In this document: piece after piece, positions 14,318 to 21,352 of the stretch | Layout of the letters: every line of letters starts with the position of its first letter | Position numbering within the stretch: position 1 is the first letter of the stretch | Source of the DNA: Acidovorax sp. | GTDB lineage: Bacteria > Pseudomonadota > Gammaproteobacteria > Burkholderiales > Burkholderiaceae_C | Assembly (NCBI GenBank): GCA_018780365.1 | Contig: JADMJR010000144.1 | Span: 1-34,135 of the forward strand | DNA length: 34,135 nucleotides | Direction: 5' to 3' | The notes under the pieces: model-generated | The model's input: only the letters and a program-made list of their open reading frames with translations | The model's database searches: none | Told to the model about the DNA's origin: nothing | Position numbers and translations under genes: made by a program

Positions 14318-15226
14318 CTACCCCTTGGCCATGACGGTGGCCGGGCTGCCACTGTCGTCATTGCTACCGTCGTTGTTGATATGGCCATCGGCATCGCCGT
14401 CATCGCCGTCATCGTCGTCATCGTCGTCATCGCCCTTGAGGTCCTTGTATTCACTGAGCATGTAATACAACGGCAGCACCACCGCCAACACCAGCCCCAA
14501 GCCCAACCACAACCAGAAGCCCTTGAACAGCAGCACAGTGACCACGGTAAACACAAACGCCTGCAGCAGCCCCTTGAGCCCGGCGCGCAGCAGCAGCACC
14601 GCAATCAGCCCCTTCACCGGTGATGTGCCACTTTTGCCCATGGCCTTGGCGAAGTCGACGATGGCTTCGACCGCCTCTTGCGCCTCGCGCTTGCGCTCCG
14701 CCTCCTGCTTGCGTAGTTGGGTGATGGGAATAGGCTTGGCGGGGTCCTTGGAGCAGGCGCAGTCGGCATCCTCATCGTCCTTGCTGCTCTTGCCCTTTTC
14801 ACCACACCCAGACTTGGGCTCGACCACGGGTTGCCACTGCGGGTTATTCTGAAAAAACGCCTGGCGAGACACCCATTGCCCCGCATCGAAATGCATGCGC
14901 TCGGTTTCGCCCACCTGGTCGTAAAACACTTCCAGCACCGCCGCTTGCAGACCATGGGCAAACAGCGCCTCCAGCGCACGCAAAGGGAGGTCGTCGGTCG
15001 TTCCAGTGTCAAAACGCAGCGTCAGGCGGCTGGGTTCGGCAAACACCTCCTGGTTAAACCACTGCGCATCCCACAGCGCGTCCAGATCGGCGCCTCCCAG
15101 TTTGTTGGCCCAGCGCTGCGCCTGTTCGGTACTGCCCGCCGCCAGGTACTGATAGACCAATTGGCCCAGCTTGAGCTTGATCGGGTCTTCAAAGAAGAGC
15201 TGCAGGGTATGGGTGTTTTGAGACAT
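14318..15226 (-). CDS. Unknown membrane protein with Cys-rich linker and poly-Asp tail
   Basis: Predicted 302-aa protein not recognised. An N-terminal soluble part (about 1-135) of mixed helix and strand includes LQLFFEDPIKLKLGQLVYQY and HFDAGQWVSRQAFF. A linker (138-162) holds three cysteines amid acidic residues (SGCGEKG, DADCACSKD). A charged helix (168-195) may be a coiled coil. Two or three hydrophobic segments (about 205-256) follow, then an acidic tail with a run of eight aspartates (266-273) extended by GDDGDADG. The tail is coded by a trinucleotide microsatellite. There is no signal peptide, so the N-terminal part is probably cytoplasmic. It leads a two-gene unit with the 155-aa membrane protein. 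Confidence 0.75.
   Translation of the reverse strand: MSQNTHTLQLFFEDPIKLKLGQLVYQYLAAGSTEQAQRWANKLGGADLDALWDAQWFNQEVFAEPSRLTLRFDTGTTDDLPLRALEALFAHGLQAAVLEVFYDQVGETERMHFDAGQWVSRQAFFQNNPQWQPVVEPKSGCGEKGKSSKDDEDADCACSKDPAKPIPITQLRKQEAERKREAQEAVEAIVDFAKAMGKSGTSPVKGLIAVLLLRAGLKGLLQAFVFTVVTVLLFKGFWLWLGLGLVLAVVLPLYYMLSEYKDLKGDDDDDDDDGDDGDADGHINNDGSNDDSGSPATVMAKG
14384..14433. repeat. Trinucleotide microsatellite coding a poly-Asp tract
   Basis: The plus strand carries a run of CATCGCCGTCATCGTCGT-type units, read on the minus strand as GAC/GAT/GGC codons. It codes the D8 and following Asp/Gly tail of the 302-aa membrane protein. In-frame slippage would change tail length without breaking the gene. 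Confidence 0.8.
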
Positions 15227-15348
15227 GAAGGACAGGCTGGTAATGAAGTGGCTTGATTGTTGCCATGGGCGGTGTTGTGCGCCCTCTCCGCCTTGTCCAT
15301 CGCGGCAGCCGCAGCGGTTGACGTGTTGTCAACCGTTGGCCGCCACGG

Positions 15349-16920
15349 TCAGCTTTTCGCTGTATCCAGTTTCTGCACCAACTGGCGTATGTCCATCGCT
15401 TTCGCATACAACCAGCCCTGGGCAAACTCCACGCCATGCTCTCGCAGGTAGGTGGCCTGCTCTTGCGTTTCCACGCCCTCGGCAATCATCCTGAGCTGGA
15501 GCGACTTGGCCATTTCGATGATGTGGCCGATGACGTTGCGGGTCACGGCCTGCGTGCCAATGGTGCTGACGAAACATTTGTCAATCTTCAGACAGTCCAG
15601 TTCAAACTCTGTCAGATACGACAAGCTGGAGTAGCCGGTTCCGAAATCGTCGATGGACACGACATGTCCTTGCGCGCGCAGTGCCGCCACGGTTTTGCGG
15701 GTCTGCCCCACGTCCAGGAACACGCGTTCCGTCGCCTCAATGTGCAGGCTGCGCGGGTGTACCCGCATCTGCGCGCAGGCACCGCGCAGGCGATCAGGCA
15801 GCGCTGCGTTGCTGAAATCCTGCGCAGAAAGGTTGATGGCGATGTGAAAGTCGGGCCGCTCGCGCAGCAATTCGGCCGCATCCTGCACCAGCAACTGCAC
15901 AACACGTTCGGTCACGCGCTCGATCAGGTGGCTGCGTTCGGCCTCGGGGATGAACACATCCGGGCTGACCATCACGCCATTGGCATTGCGCCACCGCAGC
16001 AGCGCCTCGGCCCCCACCCAGCGACCGGACGCGAGATCCACAATGGGTTGGTACGCCAGGAAAAATTCATCGTTCTTGAGCGCATCGCGCAGCGCCGTCG
16101 ACAGCGTGCGCTGGAGCCGCACGAGTTGTGCTACCACCAGTGCCAGCACCAGGCCCGCGCCAATACCCACAGGCACCAACACCAGCATGGCTTGTCCCCA
16201 GGAGTGATCTATCTCGCTGCGCGGGATGGCCGCATACGCAGCAAAGTCATACCGGCCCGAACGGCTCCAGGCAACAATGCGGGAGCCGTCAAAAAAGGTC
16301 GTTGCGTGGGCGTTGCCAATGCGCGACAGCCAGCCCGGATCGAAGGCTCCGTGGTGAAACAGTTCTGTCTTGCTGCGCACGCCAAAAACCCCGTAAGTCA
16401 ACCGACTGCTGTCAGCGGGCGCCACGTCCAGCACAGCACCTTCATGGATCAGCGCAGAAAACCCCGTCTTGTGGTCTGTGGAAATCAGCAGTCTTGAGCC
16501 GGGGAGCAGAGGGTGCTCCACCTGGGTGCGGACGTCATACCCCCCACCGCCCCTGTAGGTCGGCAGGCCGACGCGATAGGCATGGCGACCGAACGACGAG
16601 CACACCATTTCCTGGTTATCTATGTAGCCCACATCGATGAGCAGATTGGACTTGACCACGAGCTTGCGCATGAGGTCCAGATTGGCATCGGAGCAGCGTT
16701 CGGCACCTGACGATGCGTTCAGTTCAAGGACAGCCGCTGCCAGCTGATCTGTGACCCGGTGCGCGCGGTAAAGAATTTCGCTGGCAATGCGGTTTGCACG
16801 GTCCTTTTGTTGCTCAAGGCTGCGGTGCTCGGCCAGCAAGACCGCCGCAATGATGGGCAACAGAACGGCCAGCAGACCAACGCCGTACAAGATTGCAATC
16901 CGGGTCTTGATGCGCCGCAT
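15349..16920 (-). CDS. CSS-motif EAL-domain cyclic-di-GMP phosphodiesterase
   Basis: Predicted 523-aa inner-membrane enzyme that cleaves c-di-GMP. An N-terminal TM helix (8-30) precedes a periplasmic CSS domain (31-240) with C76 and the signature VCSSFGRHAY (C107); in this family two such cysteines form a redox-sensitive disulfide that restrains activity. A second TM helix (243-265) leads to the EAL domain (275-515). Catalytic motifs are intact: EALLRWR, AINLSAQDF, EATERVF, DDFGTGYSSL, LKIDK, EGVET and FAQGWLY. I chose ATG 16920, which has AGGAG 4 nt upstream. It is the first of the minus-strand genes from 16.9 to 10.2 kb; a 122-nt gap separates it from the next gene. Envelope thiol state is the likely input; target process unknown. 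Confidence 0.93.
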   Translation of the reverse strand: MRRIKTRIAILYGVGLLAVLLPIIAAVLLAEHRSLEQQKDRANRIASEILYRAHRVTDQLAAAVLELNASSGAERCSDANLDLMRKLVVKSNLLIDVGYIDNQEMVCSSFGRHAYRVGLPTYRGGGGYDVRTQVEHPLLPGSRLLISTDHKTGFSALIHEGAVLDVAPADSSRLTYGVFGVRSKTELFHHGAFDPGWLSRIGNAHATTFFDGSRIVAWSRSGRYDFAAYAAIPRSEIDHSWGQAMLVLVPVGIGAGLVLALVVAQLVRLQRTLSTALRDALKNDEFFLAYQPIVDLASGRWVGAEALLRWRNANGVMVSPDVFIPEAERSHLIERVTERVVQLLVQDAAELLRERPDFHIAINLSAQDFSNAALPDRLRGACAQMRVHPRSLHIEATERVFLDVGQTRKTVAALRAQGHVVSIDDFGTGYSSLSYLTEFELDCLKIDKCFVSTIGTQAVTRNVIGHIIEMAKSLQLRMIAEGVETQEQATYLREHGVEFAQGWLYAKAMDIRQLVQKLDTAKS

Positions 16921-17257
16921 GGAACTCCTGTGGATGTCGTGGCACTGATCGTTGCGGCCCTCACCGCGCGCGGGCCTAAGCCGCACAGCCACTATGGCAT
17001 GCCCACGCAGTCTGAACAATCCTGATCAAAGCAACAGGGACGCAAAGGCACTACACAACCGGTGAACCAAGCCTCTGCCAAGTTTGGCACGGGCAAATCC
17101 TCAACGACGGGGCCAGTCGCAAGCGTCACCGGCGGTGCAAACCCTTCATGCATACTCAGAAAATCGGGCCCGACGCAGGCGGCTCTGTCGTCACTGGCTG
17201 CCGACCAACCGCCAATGCTCTGGTCATGCGACCCTATAAAACCGGAGGGGAACCACC
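16921..17257. other. 337-bp divergent gap between EAL gene and PhnD-type gene
   Basis: No gene is seen. The plus strand holds a riboswitch-like core at 17037-17049, a perfect 14-nt palindrome TGCCAAGTTTGGCA at 17076-17089, and a TATAAAA box-like word near 17236. The Shine-Dalgarno GGAGGGG lies just before ATG 17258. Promoters for both divergent genes must be in this stretch. Confidence 0.5.
17006..17100 (+). ncRNA. Possible c-di-GMP-I (GEMM) riboswitch-like leader
   Basis: The plus strand has GGGACGCAAAGGC at 17037-17049. GGGACGCAAAGCC is the most conserved word of c-di-GMP-I aptamers. A short stem CCTG (17021-17024) with CAGG (17035-17038) lies where the first aptamer hairpin would be, and the segment before it (GAACAATCC) weakly recalls GGCAAACC. 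I could not find the expected closing strand (GGGUUGCC-like), so the fold is incomplete or divergent. It would control the gene at 17258. The adjacent divergent gene is a c-di-GMP phosphodiesterase. Confidence 0.25.
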
Positions 17258-18265
17258 ATGCGATTCGATACACGCTTTTGCGCGCTTTTGTCTGGGGCCA
17301 CGCTGACGCTGGCCCCATTGGCCCATGTCGCAGCGCAGACCGACAACGCCGCCACCACGCCCCAGGCCCGCGCAGCCCGCGCCGCAGTGCCCACCCCACC
17401 AGCTCCCAGCTTTGGCGGCCCGCGCGAGAAGCTGGTGGTGGCCATGCCCAAGACCTACGCCAAAAGCGAAACCATGCTGCTGTGGGGCGACTATTTCAAC
17501 CACCTGGCACGCTGCGGCAACATCGATCTGCAGAACCTGCAGGGCGAATCGCTGGAGCGCAGCACCAACATCGACGTGCTGGCAGAAAAAGAACTCATCG
17601 ATAGCCTGGTGGCTGGCAAGGCCCAGTTGGCCCAGGTGAACCCAGGCCTGGTGCCGCAGCTGGTGGCCGCAGGCCTGCCCACGCCGTTTGGGGTGCCGGG
17701 CAACAAGGCCAGTGGGCAGCGCAACTCGTACAAGCTGATCCTCATCTCGCGCGTGGACAGCCCTTTCACCAAGCCACAAGACCTGGTGGGCAAGAAGATT
17801 GCACACACCACGCCCACCTCCAACTCGGGCAACCTGGCACCGCGCGCGCTGTTCCCGGCCATCGGGCTGGTGCCGGACCAGAACTACGAGGTGGTGTTCT
17901 CCAACGGCCACGAGCGCTCGGTCACAGGCGTGATGCACGGTTTCTACCCCGCCGCAGCCGTGGCCAGCGATTTGTACCAACGCATGGTGGTCAAGGGCGA
18001 TGTGAAGGGCTCCAGCATCCGCACGCTGTGGGAGAGCCCGCCTTTCATGACCGAGACCTGGACGATGGGCAAGGATGTCTCGCCCGAACTGCAGGCGCGC
18101 GTGAAGAAGTGCTCGTACAGCTACAGCTTCTCGCCCAAGCTGCGCCAGCTGCTGCCGGGCAATGACACCTTTTTGCCCATCAACTTCGAGCGCGACTTCG
18201 CCACCGTGATGGAGGTCTACAACAAGACCCAGAAGGCGCAGTCGTCCAAGGGCGCAGCCAAGTAA
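17258..18265 (+). CDS. PhnD-type phosphate/phosphonate ABC transporter substrate-binding protein
   Basis: Predicted 335-aa periplasmic binding protein of the PhnD/PtxB family. The signal peptide runs to about residue 26 (HVAAQ). After a Pro/Ala-rich linker come a first lobe with LVVAMPKTYAKSE and LVAGKAQLAQVNPGLVP, then PQDLVGKKIAHTTPTSNSGN, the loop that in this family contacts the oxyanion, and FSNGHERSVTGVMHGFYPAA. GGAGGGG precedes ATG 17258. The usual permease (PhnE) and ATPase (PhnC) genes are not adjacent, so it is an orphan receptor: it may serve a distant transporter or a signalling role. Conserved cysteines in LARCGN and VKKCSY are possible disulfide partners. The ligand is unknown. 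Confidence 0.85.
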   Translation: MRFDTRFCALLSGATLTLAPLAHVAAQTDNAATTPQARAARAAVPTPPAPSFGGPREKLVVAMPKTYAKSETMLLWGDYFNHLARCGNIDLQNLQGESLERSTNIDVLAEKELIDSLVAGKAQLAQVNPGLVPQLVAAGLPTPFGVPGNKASGQRNSYKLILISRVDSPFTKPQDLVGKKIAHTTPTSNSGNLAPRALFPAIGLVPDQNYEVVFSNGHERSVTGVMHGFYPAAAVASDLYQRMVVKGDVKGSSIRTLWESPPFMTETWTMGKDVSPELQARVKKCSYSYSFSPKLRQLLPGNDTFLPINFERDFATVMEVYNKTQKAQSSKGAAK

Positions 18266-18281
18266 GCAAGCCTTTGCGTCG

Positions 18282-18307
18282 GCGGCGACCAGCCCTGTGG
18301 TCGCCGC
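18282..18307. terminator. Hairpin between convergent phnD-type and leuD-like genes
   Basis: GCGGCGACCA-N6-TGGTCGCCGC is a perfect 10-bp stem located between the stop codons of converging genes. No T-run follows on either strand, so it is a hairpin stop or an mRNA 3'-end protector rather than a classic intrinsic terminator. Confidence 0.5.
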
Positions 18308-18314
18308 ATTGGTC

Positions 18315-18989
18315 TCAGCCGCCTGCGGCGGCCGACAGCCGCTCGCGCGTGTGGCGCGCCACATCCTTCACCCAGGGCTGGGCGGCCCAGTGGCGCTCGG
18401 CAAAGGCCTGTATCTGATCGGCATGCGACAGCGATGCGCCGATCACATCCAGCCCCTGCAGAAACATGCGCTGGTGCCGGTCGGACAGCACAAAACCCGC
18501 GCTATGCCCCGCGCTGCGCACCAGGCGCTGTTGCACATCGATCGTGAGCGCCAGCGGCCCCGGCTGGGCGGCGGCCTCGGCCATGAAGGCCTGCACGTCG
18601 TCTTCGGCCACCATGGCCAGCAACAGGCGGTTGTTGAGCGCGTTGGAGTAGAAAATCTCGCCAAAACTCGACGCCACCACGGCCTGGAAGCCGTATTGCT
18701 GCATGCCCCACACCGCATGCTCGCGGCTGGAGCCGCAGCCGTAGTTGGAGCCGGCAATGAGCACATCCACGCCAGCAAACGCGGGCTGGTTGAGCAAAAA
18801 ATCCGGGCGCGGCTGGCCCGTGCCGTCAAAGCGCAGGTCGTAGAGCAGGCCCGGTGCCAGGCCCGACTTGTCGATGCCACGCAGGAACTGCTTGGGCATG
18901 ATCTGGTCGGTGTCGAGGTTGGGTGTGGCCAGCACGGCGGCGTGGCCGCTCAGCACGCGGTGGTCGGTGCGGTGGTGGTCGCGGGTCAT
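18315..18989 (-). CDS. leuD: LeuD-like dehydratase small subunit (3-isopropylmalate dehydratase family)
   Basis: Predicted 224-aa swivelling domain of the aconitase superfamily, partner of the LeuC-like protein. Landmarks are PNLDTDQIMPKQFL at the N-terminus and NYGCGSSREHAVWGMQQYGF, the conserved phosphate/carboxylate-binding loop, then SSFGEIFYSNALNN. The start overlaps the leuC-like stop by 4 nt (ATGA), so translation is coupled. Length is normal for the family. Context (Bug receptor, dehalogenase-type hydrolase, LysR) differs from leucine biosynthesis, where leuB normally follows; leuB is absent. It may therefore act on another hydroxy-dicarboxylate such as citramalate, malate or a substituted malate. 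The symbol reflects homology only. Confidence 0.88.
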   Translation of the reverse strand: MTRDHHRTDHRVLSGHAAVLATPNLDTDQIMPKQFLRGIDKSGLAPGLLYDLRFDGTGQPRPDFLLNQPAFAGVDVLIAGSNYGCGSSREHAVWGMQQYGFQAVVASSFGEIFYSNALNNRLLLAMVAEDDVQAFMAEAAAQPGPLALTIDVQQRLVRSAGHSAGFVLSDRHQRMFLQGLDVIGASLSHADQIQAFAERHWAAQPWVKDVARHTRERLSAAAGG

Positions 18990-20407
18990 GCGGCGGTCTC
19001 CAGGGTTCGGACATCGGTGATGCAGCCGGTGACGGCCGCTGCGGCGGCCATGGCCGGGCTCATCAGGTGGGTGATGGCGCCACGGCCCTGGCGGCCTTCA
19101 AAGTTGCGGTTGGTGGTGGAGGCGCAACGCTGGCCCGGGGCCAACACGTCGTCGTTCATCGCCAGGCACATGGAGCAGCCGGGCTGGCGCCATTCAAAGC
19201 CTGCGGCCACCAGGCGTGCGGCGATGCCTTCGGCCTCGGCCTGGGCCTTCACCGCGCCCGAGCCGGGCACCACCATGGCGCGCACGCCGTGGGCCACGCG
19301 GCGGTGGCCCACGATGCGGCCCACCTCGCGCAAATCCTCGATGCGGGCGTTGGTGCACGAGCCGATGAACACATGCTGCACGGGCACACCCGCCAGCGGT
19401 TGGCCAGCGGACAGGGCCGTATAGCGCAGGGCCTGCTCGGCGCTGCTGCGCTGCACGGCGTCACCCATGTCGTCGGGCCGGGGCACGGTGGTGTTGATGG
19501 CCATGGCCTGGTCGGGGCTGGTGCCCCAGGTGACAAAAGGGGCGACGGCGCTGGCATCGAACACATGCTCCACGTCGAACGCGGCGCCGTCATCGCTGTA
19601 CAGCGTGGCCCAGTGGGCCAGGGCCTGCGTGCGCAGGTCGCCGGTGATGTCGGGGGCCTTGGCCAGCACGTAGGCGATGGCGGTGGCGTCGGGGACGATC
19701 AGCGCGCCGCGCGCACCCGCTTCCACCGCCATGTTGCACAGCGTAAAGCGCGCCTCCACCGACAGCGCGCTGATGGCGCTGCCGCAGAACTCCACCACAT
19801 AGCCGCGTGCGCCCTGCGCGCCGATGCGGCTGATGACCATGAGGATCAAGTCCTTGGCCGTGGTGCCCAGGGGCAGCGCGCCGTCCACGCGGATGCGCAT
19901 GTTCTGCGCGAGCCGGTACACCAGGGTTTGGGTGGCCAGCACGTGTTCGACCTCGGACGTGCCGATGCCGAAACCCAGCGCGCCCAAAGCGCCATAGGTG
20001 GTGGTGTGGCTGTCGCCGCAGATGATGACCATGCCCGGGCGCACCATGCCGTGCTCGGGGGCGATCACGTGCTCGATGCCCTGCAGCGGGTCGTTGGTGT
20101 CGAACAGCGGGATGCCGTGGCGCTCGCAGTTGGCCTTGAGGTTGCGGGCTTGCAAGGCCGAGGGCGGGTCTTGGATGACACGGTGGCGCACCGGGTGTGT
20201 GGGGATGATGTGGCTGACCACCGCCACGTTCTGTCCTGGCATGGGCACACCGCGCCCGGCCTCGTGCAGGCCCGCGAAGGCCTGGGGGCTGGTGTATTCG
20301 TTCATCAGGTGCAGATCGCAAAACAGCAGCACGTTCTGTTCGTCGAGCGCGGCCACGGTGTGTGATGCGACCAGCTTCTGGTACAGGGTCTGGGGGAGAT
20401 GGTTCAT
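18986..20407 (-). CDS. leuC: LeuC-like dehydratase large subunit with altered active-site motif
   Basis: Predicted 473-aa [4Fe-4S] hydro-lyase of the LeuC/aconitase family. Cluster cysteines are present: C351 in FIGSCTNARIEDL, and C411 and C414 in PGCSMCLAMN. CGDSHTTTYGALGALGFGIG and NRNFEGRQGRG are family landmarks. At the position where canonical LeuC has MDHNVPT, this protein has VSHIIPT (S65-H66), so the conserved active-site Asp is Ser; the following residues THPVRHRVIQ also differ. This suggests a paralog with a changed substrate rather than the leucine pathway enzyme. ATG 20407 overlaps the stop of the hydrolase gene by 4 nt. With LeuD it would interconvert a hydroxyacid and its alkene or positional isomer. 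Confidence 0.88.
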   Translation of the reverse strand: MNHLPQTLYQKLVASHTVAALDEQNVLLFCDLHLMNEYTSPQAFAGLHEAGRGVPMPGQNVAVVSHIIPTHPVRHRVIQDPPSALQARNLKANCERHGIPLFDTNDPLQGIEHVIAPEHGMVRPGMVIICGDSHTTTYGALGALGFGIGTSEVEHVLATQTLVYRLAQNMRIRVDGALPLGTTAKDLILMVISRIGAQGARGYVVEFCGSAISALSVEARFTLCNMAVEAGARGALIVPDATAIAYVLAKAPDITGDLRTQALAHWATLYSDDGAAFDVEHVFDASAVAPFVTWGTSPDQAMAINTTVPRPDDMGDAVQRSSAEQALRYTALSAGQPLAGVPVQHVFIGSCTNARIEDLREVGRIVGHRRVAHGVRAMVVPGSGAVKAQAEAEGIAARLVAAGFEWRQPGCSMCLAMNDDVLAPGQRCASTTNRNFEGRQGRGAITHLMSPAMAAAAAVTGCITDVRTLETAA

Positions 20408-21309
20408 GCGTCGTTCTCCAGCAAAAAGGGCAAGGCCGCCGCCAGCAGGGCGTCGGGCGCCTCTTCGGCGATGTAGTGGCCACAGGGCAAGGGGTGGCCC
20501 CGCACGTTGGCCGCCACACGCTGCCATTCGGCCAGGGGATCAAAACACTGGTGCACCACGCCCAACGCGCCCCACAGGGCCAGCAGCGGCATGGGCAACT
20601 GGCGCCCCGCATCGCGGTCGGCCCGGTCGTGCACCAGGTCGATGCCGGCGGCGGCGCGGTAGTCTTCGCAGATGCCGTGGGCGGTGCCCGGCAGGCCCAG
20701 GCAGCGCACGTACTCGGCCAGGGCCCGCGCATCGAACGGCGCCAGGCCCGCGCTGCGTCGGCCCATCACATCGCGCACGTAGGCAGCGGGGTCGGCCTCG
20801 ATCAGCCGCTCAGGCAGTGGCGCGGGCTGGATCAGAAAGAACCAGTGCCAGTAGGCGCGCGCAAAGGCGGTGTTGGCCTGCTCGTACATGGCCAGCGTGG
20901 GCGCGATGTCGAGCAGCACCAGGCGCGACACGGCCGTGGGGTGGTCGGCCGCCAGGCGGTGCGCCACACGTGCGCCCCGGTCGTGGGCCAGCACGGCAAA
21001 GCGCGGGTGGCCCAGGTGCTGCATCACGGCGAGCATGTCGGCGGCCATGGTGCGTTTGCTGTAAAGCGCATGCCCCGCGTCCCCGGCGGGTTTGGCAGAG
21101 TCGCCGTAGCCCCGCAGATCTGCCAGCACCAGCGTGAAATGCTGCGCCAGCGTGGGCGCCACCTTGTGCCAGATGGCACTGGTTTGCGGATGGCCGTGCA
21201 ACAGCAGCAGCGGTGGGCCACTGCCACCCACCAGGGTGTGGATGTGCTGGCCGTCGGGTGTGGCGATGCGGTGTGGCGCAAAGCCGGGGAACAAGGGAGA
21301 GGGGGTCAT
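20404..21309 (-). CDS. Alpha/beta hydrolase of the fluoroacetate/haloacetate dehalogenase type
   Basis: Predicted 301-aa cytoplasmic hydrolase. The oxyanion region reads LLLLHGHPQT. The nucleophile elbow AHDRGARVAH gives Asp110 instead of Ser, with R111 and R114 placed as in fluoroacetate dehalogenase, where these arginines bind the carboxylate. D134 (LLDIAP), H155 and W156 (AYWHWFF, the halide pocket) and H278 (LPCGHYIAEEAP) complete the set, followed by QPAPLPERLIEADP, a strong family hallmark. So it probably hydrolyses a 2-halo acid, or a chemically similar acid, through an aspartyl ester. ATG 21309 was chosen for the family start; the frame stays open upstream but is antisense. It lies 43 nt after the Bug gene and overlaps the leuC-like gene by 4 nt. 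Confidence 0.87.
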   Translation of the reverse strand: MTPSPLFPGFAPHRIATPDGQHIHTLVGGSGPPLLLLHGHPQTSAIWHKVAPTLAQHFTLVLADLRGYGDSAKPAGDAGHALYSKRTMAADMLAVMQHLGHPRFAVLAHDRGARVAHRLAADHPTAVSRLVLLDIAPTLAMYEQANTAFARAYWHWFFLIQPAPLPERLIEADPAAYVRDVMGRRSAGLAPFDARALAEYVRCLGLPGTAHGICEDYRAAAGIDLVHDRADRDAGRQLPMPLLALWGALGVVHQCFDPLAEWQRVAANVRGHPLPCGHYIAEEAPDALLAAALPFLLENDA

Positions 21310-21352
21310 GGGGGTCGGAGGGTCGTTCTGCAACACGGTGGTGGGCGGCGCG

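Noticed and set aside
17091-17150. A second, tandem riboswitch-like aptamer after the first GEMM-like core
   Set aside because: GGGCAAATCC followed by GTCGCAAGCG only loosely resembles the consensus, and no consistent pairing was found.
17234-18364. Minus-strand open frame of 376 codons over the PhnD-type gene
   Set aside because: It has no signal, domain or ribosome site, and the plus strand carries a complete binding protein with a GGAGG site.
18923-20365. Plus-strand open frame of 480 codons over leuC-like gene
   Set aside because: It is Gly/His/Arg-rich shadow sequence; the opposite strand has full aconitase-family motifs.
18315-20407. Leucine biosynthesis operon
   Set aside because: No leuB or leuA is present, a Bug receptor and a dehalogenase-type hydrolase precede it, and the LeuC active-site motif is changed.
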